Origin: an uncultured Prevotella sp.
GTDB taxonomy: Bacteria > Bacteroidota > Bacteroidia > Bacteroidales > Bacteroidaceae
Length of the DNA stretch: 19,212 nt
Assembly (NCBI RefSeq): GCF_900549175.1
Contig: NZ_URNN01000055.1
Location: forward strand, 1 to 19,212
Direction of reading: 5' to 3'
Each line of letters starts with the position of its first letter. The stretch's first letter is position 1. Made by a program: the position numbers and the translations under genes. The notes beneath the pieces were generated by a model, which was not told where the DNA came from, did not search any database, and was given only the letters and a program-made list of their open reading frames with translations. Positions 1 through 8,800 of the stretch are shown in pieces.

Positions 1-19
1 AATAGATGGAATGTCCCAT
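1..19 (-). CDS. Start of an unidentified gene, cut by the window edge
   Basis: An ATG at 19..17 on the minus strand opens a frame reading MGHSIY before the window ends. It is preceded by AAGGAGG at 30..24 with a four-base spacer, the only textbook Shine-Dalgarno seen in front of any gene here. Six residues do not allow a family assignment. The gene lies 90 bases beyond the stop of the beta-helix protein and would be transcribed in the same direction. The Shine-Dalgarno suggests a Firmicutes-type source, in line with the foreign tail at 113-490. Confidence 0.4.
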
Positions 20-23
20 GCGT

Positions 24-30
24 CCTCCTT
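24..30 (-). promoter_or_regulatory. Perfect Shine-Dalgarno AAGGAGG
   Basis: The minus strand reads AAGGAGGACGC and then ATG. The seven-base match to the 16S anti-Shine-Dalgarno is complete. The Bacteroidota genes elsewhere in the window have only A/T-rich sequence before their starts, as is usual for that phylum, so this site is out of character for the rest of the window. Confidence 0.6.
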
Positions 31-44
31 GAAAGCAGCGCCAA

Positions 45-66
45 ATGCTGCGCGTGGGCGCAGCAT
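45..66 (-). terminator. 9-bp perfect hairpin after the beta-helix gene
   Basis: ATGCTGCGC at 45-53 and GCGCAGCAT at 58-66 form a perfect 9-bp stem with a 4-base loop. It sits 43 bases past the stop at 110 and before the next start at 19. On the minus strand the stem runs only into TTTGG, so the U-tract is short. It could be a weak intrinsic terminator or a leader hairpin of the following gene. Confidence 0.4.
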
Positions 67-109
67 CGGCACGATGTTGATTTTATACTATCAGAATATC
101 TCCTTTCCG

Positions 110-2176
110 TCAAAGGGGGCAGATGCCGCTTTCGCAGCCAGTGTTGCCCCAGATAGAATTGTACAGTTCGCACAGCCGGCTGTCGATCTCCGTAAGACGG
201 CTGTAGTCAGCGATCAGTGCATCCTTTTCCGAGTCGGTCAGGAAGCTCAGGCTGCGGATGAAGGCGGCCTCTTCATAGTTTTCGAAGTCATAATCGTCCG
301 GCAGATCGAAGTATGCTTCATCTACCTTGTCCCACAGGTCAGCGTGCTTTTCACAGACGCGGTCATACTCCTGCTCCAGGGTGTCGATCTCGTCCAGCAC
401 CTTGGGATCGGCCTTTTCCAGCGCCTTCTCGTAAAGCGGCATATTGTCGCAGTCGGGCAGTTTCTCATACAGCGCCTCCATCTCAGCATCAAGGCCGTTT
501 GCCGTAGGCTGGGCCACACGCACACCGCTCAGTGTATAGAAAACGTTGTCGGCAGTCTTAACATCGTTCTTCACGCCCCGGATGCCGTCGGTGAGCTTGT
601 CTTCGTTGAAGAAGACGGGCAGGTCGTAGTTCTCGATGTCATCATACTGTATGGCACCTATGCAGTTGGTCTCCCACTCTATGCCATACTGGTCGGTCGG
701 GCAGTCATACTCTGCGGCCAGTTCCATGTCGCCCAGTTCGCCGTCGAGCCATGTCATGGCCGAGATGCTGAAAGGATAGGCGAAATAAGCCTCATCGTAG
801 GCGGCGAGCTCGCCGAGCTGGTTTTCCTCCGTCTCACCTTCCACCCAGGCCTGTCCCTCCTGACGCCGGATGGTGAGGTTGGGATATTCACCTGTGAATT
901 TCTCGGCATTGGTCATGTAGCCGATAACGGTGTTGCTCATTTCATAGAGTTCCTGATTTGTGTTGGATGTGGTGATGAGGTCGCTATACTCCCAGTGCTT
1001 CCAAGCCTCACCTGCCTCTGCATCAGCAGCGTATGTCTCGTCCTTAACCTTGATTGACCAGTTGCCTGTAAGGATGGTGTTGATTATCTTCACGCCGCCG
1101 CAGTTTGACACTTCGTGCATCCACAAACCGGCACCGTTGCCACTGTTGTCGAGGTTGTGATTGCCGGTTATGGTGCAGTTGATGAAACGTGCCTCAGCCT
1201 CCGGCTTAGACTTAAGTGTGGGGATAGCGATACCACCGCCACCCTGAGATGCCACGTTCTGGGCTATTGTGCAGCTGAGGAAATAAATCTTCAGCTTACC
1301 GTCGGTATCAATAAAGAAGGCGCCGCCGCGCAGACCGTCGTTGTCGGCCGTACGCTGGGGGTTGTCTATATCCACATTGGTTGAGTTGCGTACGAAAGAG
1401 CAGCCGCGGAATGTGGAGTTCTGTCCGGCCGCACCGCCACTTACATTGTAAGACATGGCACCGCCGTTACCCCAAGAGGTGTTCTCCTTGAACACGCAGT
1501 ACTCGAAGTTATGGGTGTGAACGTCGCCATTGTCAGTGCGCACGCAGATGGCACCGCCCTTGGACTGGTCCTTTTTGCCCTCGAAGATAGTCTTGTTGCC
1601 CTCGAACAGACAGTTCTTGGCATAGATGTCGGTGTTCTGCAGAGTGATGGCACCGCCCTGATAAGCCGTTCCACCCTTGAACTCGGTGTTGGTTATGGTC
1701 AGCTTGGTGCTGTTGCCGTGGATTCCGGCACCGCCGGTCCAGTTGCCGTCAGAAGCCTTATAGTCAACGGTGTTGTTGAGAAACTGGCAGTTTGTCACCG
1801 TGAGCGAACCGCCGTCGACGCGGATTCCGGCACCCTTGTTGTTTCCGCCGTCGCTGACGAATCCGTTCTGGATGATGAGGTTCTCAACTGTGGCGTTGGC
1901 ATTGGCGTGCACGTTCATCACGCGCACCTGATTCTGTCCGTCGAGCACAACCTTACCCGTACCAACGAGACTGATGGTCTTGCCCGTCACGTCAATCTCG
2001 CTGTCAAGCAGATATGTACCTGCCGCGAGTTTGATAACGTCGCCGTCCTGAGCTGCGCTGACAGCATCTTTCAACTCTGCAGTTGTAGTCACGTTGATGT
2101 CGGCAGCCATTGCACTTGAGACAAAGCTCATGCCGAGAACCGCGATTGCGGCTCCTGAAAGTAATTTCTTTCTCAT
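110..2176 (-). CDS. Pmp-like right-handed beta-helix secreted protein with an abnormal C-terminus
   Basis: A 688-residue secreted protein. The signal peptide is residues 1-24, with probable cleavage at AMA/A. Residues 25-390 form a parallel beta-helix, with GGA/GAG motifs near 116, 149, 174, 208, 239, 284 and 313 (for example GGAITLQ and GGAFFID) alternating with C-x-F-x-x-N turns. This is the pattern of polymorphic outer-membrane-protein and choice-of-anchor Q adhesins. Residues 541-562 start a Bacteroidota sorting-like tail (YTLSGVRV), which should run about 15 more residues to a basic end. Instead, after G561-L562 the frame continues into 126 acidic, helical residues that look foreign. The role is probably surface adhesion or glycan contact; no catalytic motif is evident. 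It follows the SusCD genes after 206 bp, so membership of the same locus is uncertain. Confidence 0.75.
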   Translation of the reverse strand: MRKKLLSGAAIAVLGMSFVSSAMAADINVTTTAELKDAVSAAQDGDVIKLAAGTYLLDSEIDVTGKTISLVGTGKVVLDGQNQVRVMNVHANANATVENLIIQNGFVSDGGNNKGAGIRVDGGSLTVTNCQFLNNTVDYKASDGNWTGGAGIHGNSTKLTITNTEFKGGTAYQGGAITLQNTDIYAKNCLFEGNKTIFEGKKDQSKGGAICVRTDNGDVHTHNFEYCVFKENTSWGNGGAMSYNVSGGAAGQNSTFRGCSFVRNSTNVDIDNPQRTADNDGLRGGAFFIDTDGKLKIYFLSCTIAQNVASQGGGGIAIPTLKSKPEAEARFINCTITGNHNLDNSGNGAGLWMHEVSNCGGVKIINTILTGNWSIKVKDETYAADAEAGEAWKHWEYSDLITTSNTNQELYEMSNTVIGYMTNAEKFTGEYPNLTIRRQEGQAWVEGETEENQLGELAAYDEAYFAYPFSISAMTWLDGELGDMELAAEYDCPTDQYGIEWETNCIGAIQYDDIENYDLPVFFNEDKLTDGIRGVKNDVKTADNVFYTLSGVRVAQPTANGLDAEMEALYEKLPDCDNMPLYEKALEKADPKVLDEIDTLEQEYDRVCEKHADLWDKVDEAYFDLPDDYDFENYEEAAFIRSLSFLTDSEKDALIADYSRLTEIDSRLCELYNSIWGNTGCESGICPL
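113..490 (-). other. Foreign-looking C-terminal extension (residues 563-688)
   Basis: From D563 onward the translated sequence is highly charged, rich in Glu, Asp, Leu and Tyr and predicted helical, ending GCESGICPL. It has no beta-helix repeats and no sorting tail. Leu is encoded mainly by CTG and Ile by ATC, whereas ATA is common in the genes to the right. I do not recognise the family. It looks like the C-terminal part of an unrelated gene joined in frame at about base 490. The extent follows from where the usual sorting-tail pattern stops; whether the join is biological or an assembly error cannot be told from sequence alone. Confidence 0.6.
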
Positions 2177-2196
2177 AAGTATTTTGGTTCTTTAAT

Positions 2197-2225
2197 GGCA
2201 GGAACACCCGCATGGCGTTCCTGCC
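2197..2225 (-). other. Leader hairpin upstream of the beta-helix gene
   Basis: GGCAGGAAC at 2197-2205 and GTTCCTGCC at 2217-2225 make a perfect 9-bp stem with an 11-base loop, ending 20 bases before the start codon at 2176. It would lie in the 5' leader of that mRNA. On the minus strand it is followed by ATTAAAG rather than a U-run, so it is not a convincing terminator. An effect on translation or mRNA stability is only inferred. Confidence 0.45.
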
Positions 2226-2245
2226 GGGTTAATTAATAAATATCT

Positions 2246-2360
2246 CCCGGCCCCACCTGACCTCCCCCAAAAGCCCCACCTAACCTCCCCAAAGGGGAGG
2301 AATAGGGTTACTCCTGTTGGCTCCGGTTCCTCCCCTTTGGGGAGGTTAGGTGGGGCCGGG
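2246..2360. repeat. Large inverted repeat (perfect 30-bp arms) plus a partial third copy
   Basis: The arms at 2273-2302 and 2327-2356 are exact reverse complements over 30 bases, with a 24-base spacer. Each arm contains its own small palindrome, CCTCCCC-AAA-GGGGAGG. A degenerate extra left arm lies at 2246-2270, and its first 13 bases (CCCGGCCCCACCT) match the complement of 2348-2360. The element fills the gap between the lipoprotein stop (2383) and the beta-helix start (2176). From memory, repeats with a CCCCTTTGGGGAGG core recur between genes in Prevotella-type genomes. Here it could fold in the minus-strand RNA as a terminator or 3'-end stabiliser. Confidence 0.85.
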
Positions 2361-2382
2361 TTTGGGAAGTGGGTTCGTTTTC

Positions 2383-3723
2383 TTATTTCTTAAATTCCTT
2401 CTTCACCACGTCAAGCATTTCGGTGCCGAATCCCTCGGGCCATGCCCATCCCTGCTTTGTAGGTGCGAGGAACGAGCAGTACTGCAGGTCGTTGTACGAG
2501 TCGATGAACATGATGTTGCAGCGGCCGGCGGCATACCGCATCACGTTGCACATGGCAGAGAAAGTCTTCACATCGTGCTTCACGATTGGCTTGTCGGTAT
2601 TGCCGTTGTCAACGTATCCATTGAAGGCTGGCGCGCCGGTGGGAATGAAGTCGATGTTCCAGTGACTCATGAAATAGTCGCGGTTGTAAGCCCAGTTGAG
2701 CTTAATCATGCCGGGATAGTTTACCGAACGGCTCCAGTTGCCCTGATTGTACATGTTCTTGTTCGTCACGGCGTCCACGCCCTGAAAGAAATACTCGTAG
2801 CGTGCCGGCGGGTTCCACGACTGTTCCTGCTGTGCCACAATATATATGTCCTTACCCGTCAGCTCTTTCACCACGGCATGTATCTTGTCGTAGAAAGCCT
2901 TGCAGTCGGCCGAATAGAGCTTGTGGGCGTTCTGGAGCACCACGAGCGGACGGGTGCCGTCAACACAGTAGTAGTTGGGGTCGTCGAAGTAACGCTTGAG
3001 CGACTTGAACATTTCGGCGAACACCTCCGAGCGGCGTATCAGTCTTTCGATGCTGCCGTCCTCCTCATTGAGTATGCACGACACGTAGTCGTCGTTCTCC
3101 TCCAGCAGCGTGGTGTTGCTCAGCACCTTTGTCTTTGCCGGAAGCATATTGCCGTCGGCGTCGTACGTGCTCCAGTTGCTCTGGCAGAGCGGATCCTCGA
3201 TGTTCACCGTTGCCACAAACTTCAGTTTGCCCTTCAGGTCGACGCGTTTGCCCGTTCCGGCCACGTCGCTTCCCATCTGTCCGCGGACGATGTCATAGAA
3301 ATTGACGTCACCGTCGAGGCAGTCGGGATAGGCGGTGTTCTGCTTTGCGCGCAGCGCGGGCAGAATCCAAAAGTCGACACCTCCGCCGATGCACCAGTCA
3401 ACATCTTTCTGCAGACACTCCACCATCTCGTCGGTCAGACGGTTGGGGTTCTGGTCTATTCCGTAGTTGCCCTGCACGAGGTCAAGTTCAGGAGCCGGTT
3501 GCAGGTCGTCGTCGCTCCACTTCTGGTTCATACGCTCATAGCGCGTGGCGTCCTGACCGTTTGTTCCCGGATTGCGGAAGAACACTCCCACGGGATAGTC
3601 GTGCGTTACGGCCACCTGCGGCACATTGAAATCTATCTCACTCTCCGGACCCTCATCACGTGAGCACGATGCCATTGCGAGTCCTGTAACGCCAAGGATA
3701 GTATATAACAGAAACTTTTTCAT
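2383..3723 (-). CDS. Surface lipoprotein with a GH99-like (WbsX-like) barrel, probably non-catalytic
   Basis: A 446-residue lipoprotein. Residues 1-19 are a type II signal (LAMAS/C20), and C20-S-R-D-E matches the Bacteroidota surface-export signal. The rest resembles a GH99/WbsX-type TIM barrel: VGVFFRNP near 45-52, a D/Q...W..GGVDFWI strand near 103-120, and VDGTRPLVVLQN near 254-265, like the 'kidGkPvl' strand of that group. The final motif, F406-IDSYNDLQYCSFLAP, aligns with the S-x-N-E-W-x-E-G-T-x-I-x-P signature carrying the two GH99 catalytic acids. Here they read Asp412 and Tyr415, so both Glu are lost. It follows SusD by 48 bp, where a SusE-type or surface glycan-binding lipoprotein usually sits. 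I infer a glycan-binding role. The alternative is an enzyme of a divergent family with other catalytic residues. Confidence 0.6.
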   Translation of the reverse strand: MKKFLLYTILGVTGLAMASCSRDEGPESEIDFNVPQVAVTHDYPVGVFFRNPGTNGQDATRYERMNQKWSDDDLQPAPELDLVQGNYGIDQNPNRLTDEMVECLQKDVDWCIGGGVDFWILPALRAKQNTAYPDCLDGDVNFYDIVRGQMGSDVAGTGKRVDLKGKLKFVATVNIEDPLCQSNWSTYDADGNMLPAKTKVLSNTTLLEENDDYVSCILNEEDGSIERLIRRSEVFAEMFKSLKRYFDDPNYYCVDGTRPLVVLQNAHKLYSADCKAFYDKIHAVVKELTGKDIYIVAQQEQSWNPPARYEYFFQGVDAVTNKNMYNQGNWSRSVNYPGMIKLNWAYNRDYFMSHWNIDFIPTGAPAFNGYVDNGNTDKPIVKHDVKTFSAMCNVMRYAAGRCNIMFIDSYNDLQYCSFLAPTKQGWAWPEGFGTEMLDVVKKEFKK

Positions 3724-3771
3724 ATTGTCTTATTGTTTAAAGATTTATATAAATGTATATGCAAATCGTTA

Positions 3772-5820
3772 TTATTTCTCTTCCTCGTCGATCTCGTCAT
3801 AGTAATTCCACGAACCGTCCTTGTTTATTATAACCACCTTGCCGTTCTCCGGGTCGTAGGTGCTGTGGGCGTTGCGGTTGGCCGCGTAGTCAACGAGGCC
3901 CTTCAGTTCGGTCTCTATCTCCTTGTCAGTCTTGCCGGAGGTTTTCACACCGAGCGTTGCGCATACATCCTCGTAGGTGAAGCCATAGGGATGGCGCACG
4001 AAGTCGCCGTGGAAGTGTATCTCTCCGCCCAGATTGTCACCGGCTACAGTAACGTCGCCCACCGTCCACTTCTCTATGTCACCAATCTGCGGAGCGGCGA
4101 AGCGGAGCAGCGTGTAGAAATTGTCGCCCTGATTATGTACGGCATCGGGCGCGGGAGAAGCGGCGTTCAGGCTCACGATGGCCGCGCGCCATGCGGTCTC
4201 GTTTGAGGCGTGCTCGTTTGTCGGATAGAGCAGGCGCTCCATCATCCAGTCGCAGATGCCGTTGCTGCCGTCGGTAGACACCGTTCCGTTATAGAAGTGC
4301 GGCGGGAAACTCATCACGCGTGTGCGGCGCTCGAGCGTCCATCCGGCAAATCCGTTGAAGAAGTCGGCCATGTACCACTGTTTCCATATCTGCTCCAGAT
4401 GTGCGTCGCTGCCTCCGTGTCCGTTGATGTCGGCCTTGTAGAAACCGCGGTATTCCCACACTCCGCTGCCGTCGGTGTCCCACTTCACGCCATCGCGCTG
4501 CAGGTAAGCCTCGGCATCCTTCGACGTAACGCCCCAGTAGGTCATGCTGGCTTTCACGCCTTCCTCGTAATACTGCTGTGCCGTTCCGGCGAGCACGCCG
4601 GGATAACGCACGGCCACCTCGGCCTTCATGAACGCGGCCTCGGCAAGAGTGATGAGCGGCATGATGGCATCTTTCTTCATGAAGTCGTAGTTGACGAGAC
4701 ACTCGTTCGTGCCCTTAGTGACATCGTTGAACGGACTGCGCATCTTGTCGCCGCGCGGACTGTTGGGGTCGGTTGCCACGGTCCATCCCGTAGGCTCGGC
4801 CTTGCCGTCAGTACGCGCCAGGAAAGGTATGCGGTAGCGCACTATGATGGAGTCGCGGAACTGCGGATACTTTGCGTTAGGCTTGGTGATGGTGTCGTTC
4901 TGCAGCAGCGAGCGCACCTTGCCCTCGGCCGGCTGTGTGAACTTGCCCAGTCGCGGGTCGTCGTATGAACGCATGTAGAGATAGAAGTTGTGGCTCATTG
5001 CACCGTAAGTTGTCCATCCGGAGTTGGTGCCGTTGTCAAACTGCTGCGTGTAGGCGTTGTACACCCATGAGGCATCGTTGGTCAGGTCGGTACCGAACTG
5101 GAATACAGCGTCCTCCTTTATCATATACGATGCGTTCTCGCCTGTGAGAGCCTTGCGTATGTGCGTCTCGGCCAAGGCGGCGTCGCTGTTCTGTATGGTA
5201 ATGGCAATCTGCAGGCGCAGGGTGTTGGCGAAGTCGCGCCAACGGGCAATGTCACCGCCGAAGAGCGGGTCCTTGCCTATCTTGTCACCCTGCACGTCGA
5301 AGTCGGCAACGGCCTTGTCGAGTGTCTCAAGCAGGTTGTTGTAGATTTCCTCCTGAGAGTCGTACTTGTATGTGGTCATTATCTCGTTCTGGTTTGCCTC
5401 GCTCATGGGTATGTCACCCCATGTGGTAACCATGTTGTAGTAGATGTAACTCTTCCATGTGAGCACGGCGGCAGCCACATTCTCCTTACCTTCCACACCC
5501 ACGTATTCGTTCTCCAGCTTTTTCAGGTCCTTGAGCGAGCGTGTGTAGAAGTCGAGCAGCTTGTTGAAGTCCTCGGTGTCCTTCTGCTCAAACCAGTGCA
5601 CGTTGTAGCGTGCCAATGACACGAGATAACGGTAGTTCAGCTCCTGCATAGTCTTCATCGAGTTGTAGACCACACCGGGGAATACGAAGTCGAAGCGTGC
5701 CTCGTACATCTTGTTTCCGTTTCGGTTGGTGTCGTCGAAATCGTCCGTGCATGCACTGAACGAGAGCGACAGCGTAAGGGCGGCTCCGGCACCAATCAGC
5801 CATTTACTTATATGTTTCAT
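3772..5820 (-). CDS. SusD/RagB-family nutrient-binding outer-membrane lipoprotein
   Basis: A 682-residue lipoprotein; the type II signal ends FSA/C24, followed by T-D-D-F-D-D, a strong surface-export signal. The family-typical helical region is clear: W-K-S-Y-I-Y-Y-N-M near 122-130, TTWGDIPMSEA near 132-142, then YDSQEEIYNNLLETLDKA near 153-170 and W-RDFANTLRLQIA near 194-206. These are the TPR-like segments of the SusD-like_2 type. It forms a lid on the SusC barrel and captures glycan at the cell surface. The gene starts 26 bp after susC ends, so the two are co-transcribed. At 682 residues it is longer than many SusD proteins (around 500-600), with an extended region near 290-420 that may bear on substrate choice. 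The assignment is secure; the glycan is not known. Confidence 0.95.
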   Translation of the reverse strand: MKHISKWLIGAGAALTLSLSFSACTDDFDDTNRNGNKMYEARFDFVFPGVVYNSMKTMQELNYRYLVSLARYNVHWFEQKDTEDFNKLLDFYTRSLKDLKKLENEYVGVEGKENVAAAVLTWKSYIYYNMVTTWGDIPMSEANQNEIMTTYKYDSQEEIYNNLLETLDKAVADFDVQGDKIGKDPLFGGDIARWRDFANTLRLQIAITIQNSDAALAETHIRKALTGENASYMIKEDAVFQFGTDLTNDASWVYNAYTQQFDNGTNSGWTTYGAMSHNFYLYMRSYDDPRLGKFTQPAEGKVRSLLQNDTITKPNAKYPQFRDSIIVRYRIPFLARTDGKAEPTGWTVATDPNSPRGDKMRSPFNDVTKGTNECLVNYDFMKKDAIMPLITLAEAAFMKAEVAVRYPGVLAGTAQQYYEEGVKASMTYWGVTSKDAEAYLQRDGVKWDTDGSGVWEYRGFYKADINGHGGSDAHLEQIWKQWYMADFFNGFAGWTLERRTRVMSFPPHFYNGTVSTDGSNGICDWMMERLLYPTNEHASNETAWRAAIVSLNAASPAPDAVHNQGDNFYTLLRFAAPQIGDIEKWTVGDVTVAGDNLGGEIHFHGDFVRHPYGFTYEDVCATLGVKTSGKTDKEIETELKGLVDYAANRNAHSTYDPENGKVVIINKDGSWNYYDEIDEEEK

Positions 5821-5846
5821 AATCTGAATCTTATTTGTTAGTTATA

Positions 5847-8800
5847 TTAGAATGTAACCTTGAAGTCGAAACCGTAGCTTGCCGTCGGGAAGCTGAAGCC
5901 CTGCTCTATACCGCGTATCACGCCGAGCGATGACGATGCCTCGGGGTCGATGCCCTTCGGAGTGTTCTTGTGGATGTAGCCGAGGTTGCGGCCAACGAAC
6001 GAAATCTTCATGCTCTGGATGACATTGCCCCACTTTGAGAGAAGGCTGCGGGGGAACTCATATCCCACGCTCACCTCGCGCAGCTTGATGAAGTCGGTGT
6101 CGTAGAGATAGTAGCGTGCGTTGGCGTCGGTGCTCATCCAGTAGTTGGAGGCTTTCACCCATGTGTTCTGGCTGGCAAGTGTCTGTCCGCCGCGCAGCCC
6201 CACGCTTTCGTCGTACACACCGTTGGGCACAGCCACTCCCTTGGGACGCGTGTCGCCGTAAGGCACGAACACACCCTCGGTGGCACTCTGGTTTTGTGTG
6301 GCATTGGGGTTTACGGTGTATTTTGTCTCAAGATATCCGCGGCGCTCGTTGTCGTTCTCGCCGAGAATCAGCTGGCTGAACAGCTCTGCGTCACGTCCTT
6401 CAAGCGACTGGCGTGTCTGTCCGTCGCGTGTTCCCTGATGCATCGTTGCCGACCAGAGCTTGCCGCCCTTGCGGAAGTCGATGAGCACGGAAGCCGTAAT
6501 GTTCTTGTAGCGGAACGAGTTGCGCCATCCGCCGTCCCACTTGGGCAGCACGTCGCAGAGGAACTGGTCTGACTCGAACAGCGGACGACCGTCGGCCGCG
6601 CACAGAATGTTTCCGTTCTCGTCCATCTTTGCCATCTTGGCGTAGATGGTTCCCATCGGGTGTCCCTTCTCTATGTAATAGTCGATGACGCCTTCCTTGC
6701 TCGCAAGTTTGATGCGGTCCTGTCCGTTGGCCAGGTCGAGCACCTTGTTCTTGTTCTGTGCCCAGTTGAGGGTTGTCTCCCACAGGAAGTCCTTCGTCTT
6801 TACCGGGATGGCCGAAAGGCTTATTTCCACACCGTAGTTCTTCACCTTTCCGGCGTTGAACACGGCCTCGGTATATCCGCTGACGTTTGTTATCTGCGAG
6901 TTAAGAATCTGGTCGCTCGTGGTCTTGGTGTAGTAAGTCAGGTCGAGCGAGATGCGGTTGTTGAGGAATCTCAGGTCGGCACCAACCTCATACGACTCGG
7001 TGCTCTCGGGCTTCAGACTCGGGTTCAGCTTCTTGTTGCCGCTGGCATAATATGGGTCGCCCTTGAAAAGTCCCTGATATGTCAATCCGTCGATAAGCTG
7101 GTCGAATCCCGTGTCGTTACCCACCTTGGCATAGTTGGCACGCACCTTGGCAAACGAGAGGATGCTCTTCGGGATAGACTTGACAGCCTCGGTGATGATG
7201 GCACTCACGCCTACAGATGAATAGAAGTAAGAGCGGTTGTTGGCGGGCAGCGTCGAGCTCCAGTCGTTGCGTCCCGTGAAGTCGATGTATGCGAAGTCGC
7301 GGTAGCCGAGACTTGCCGTACCGAACACTGCCTGCTTCTTCTTGGCGTTGTAGTCCTGCCATGACTTCATTATACCGGCGTTGTTTGCGAGACTCTTCAT
7401 GTCGGGCACAAGAAGTTCGTCCACCTGCGAGTTGATTTTCTTAAAGGTGTAGTCCTGTGCCGTGGCACCCACCGATGCCGACAGATTGAACAGCTTCCAG
7501 CGCTTGTCATAACTGAGCAGCGCCTCGTATGTCATGTTCTTGTAGTTCTCGGAGAACTCCCTGTATTTTCCGTCGTTCTTCTCCACTTCCGGACCTCCGT
7601 ACATGTTTACAAACTCATAGCCGTTCTTCTGGCTATAGTCAATGGCTGCCTTCAGGCGGAGCTTCAGACCCTTCATTATCTCATAGTTGAGCGTGACGTC
7701 GGCCAAAACCCAGTTCTTCTCGTCTTCGTTGCTTATCTCATTGAGACACCAGAGCGGATTGACAAAACCACCGGGGAAAGCCACAAGCGTGCCGTCGGGA
7801 TTCTTCCACGGGTCAAGCTCGGCCCAGGTTATGTCGCGCGGCATCCATGCAGCGGCGTACAGCGGGTTCTGCTTGCTGGCGTTGCGGTGGTTGCGGTTCT
7901 CCACCTTCTCGTTGGTGTAGCGCACGCCCACGTCAAACCACAGTTTCTTTGCAGGTCTTAACGTTGCACGCAGGTTGAGGATGTTGCGGTTCATCTCGTT
8001 CTGCTTCAGCATCACGTCATCACTGTTGACGTTGGTGTACGACAGGCGTACCGATGCCGTCTCTCCTGAACTCTCCACACTCACAGAGTTTGTCCATGCG
8101 TGAGCCGTACTGTAAAGATCGAGCAGTGCGTTGGCGCGGCTGTAGGTCTTGGGCAGACCGGTACGGCCTATGACGTCGAAGCCGGTCATGGGCAGACCCC
8201 ACGAACGCTGGTTGGTGGGTCCGTACATGAAGATGCCGTAGGGCTTCGTCGGGTCGTAGCCGATGGTATTGTTTGACATGAAGTTGAAGCCTTCCTTCTT
8301 CAGCTCCCATCCGCCTTCGCCCGAACCGTAGGCATTCTGATATTCGGGATATTCGAGCAGCGTCTGGAACTGCAGGTTGGTCGAGTAGCTTATGCCGAGC
8401 CCCCTCTTCTTTCCGGCTTTCTTCGTAGTGATGACGATTACACCGTTGGCAGCGTCCGAACCGTAGATGGCAGCAGCGTTGGCGCCCTTGAGCACGGTCA
8501 TGCTCTCGATGTCATCAGGGTTGAGTCCGGCGGCGGGGTTGCCGTAGTCGAGATCCATCTCGCCCGTCTCCACATTGTTTATAATGGGCACACCGTCTAT
8601 GACATAGAGCGGCTGGTTGTTGCCCGTGATGGAGTTCATACCGCGGATAACCACCGATGCCGAACCCGCCGGACCGTTGGAGATGACCGACAGACCGGCC
8701 ACCTTACCGGTGAGCATGTTGAGGAAGTTGGCGTCGCGCGTCTCTGTCATGCCTTCGGTATCCACCTTCTGATATGCCGATGACAGCGATTTCTCGTCGC

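Noticed and set aside
85..107. AAAGGAGATATTC on the minus strand just after the stop at 110 as a second ribosome-binding site
   Set aside because: No ATG or GTG follows at a workable distance; the next codons reach TAA at once.
11..1057. 348-codon plus-strand frame opposite the beta-helix gene
   Set aside because: It crosses the suspected join at 490 and both sources without a domain. It is a complement shadow, although its openness on both sides shows that it gives no evidence either way about the join.
2350..3663. 437-codon open frame on the plus strand opposite the lipoprotein
   Set aside because: It begins inside the inverted repeat, is rich in Val, His and Leu without domains, and mirrors the real gene.
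4210..4968. 252-codon plus-strand frame inside susD
   Set aside because: It lies entirely within a secure SusD gene and shows no protein-like features.
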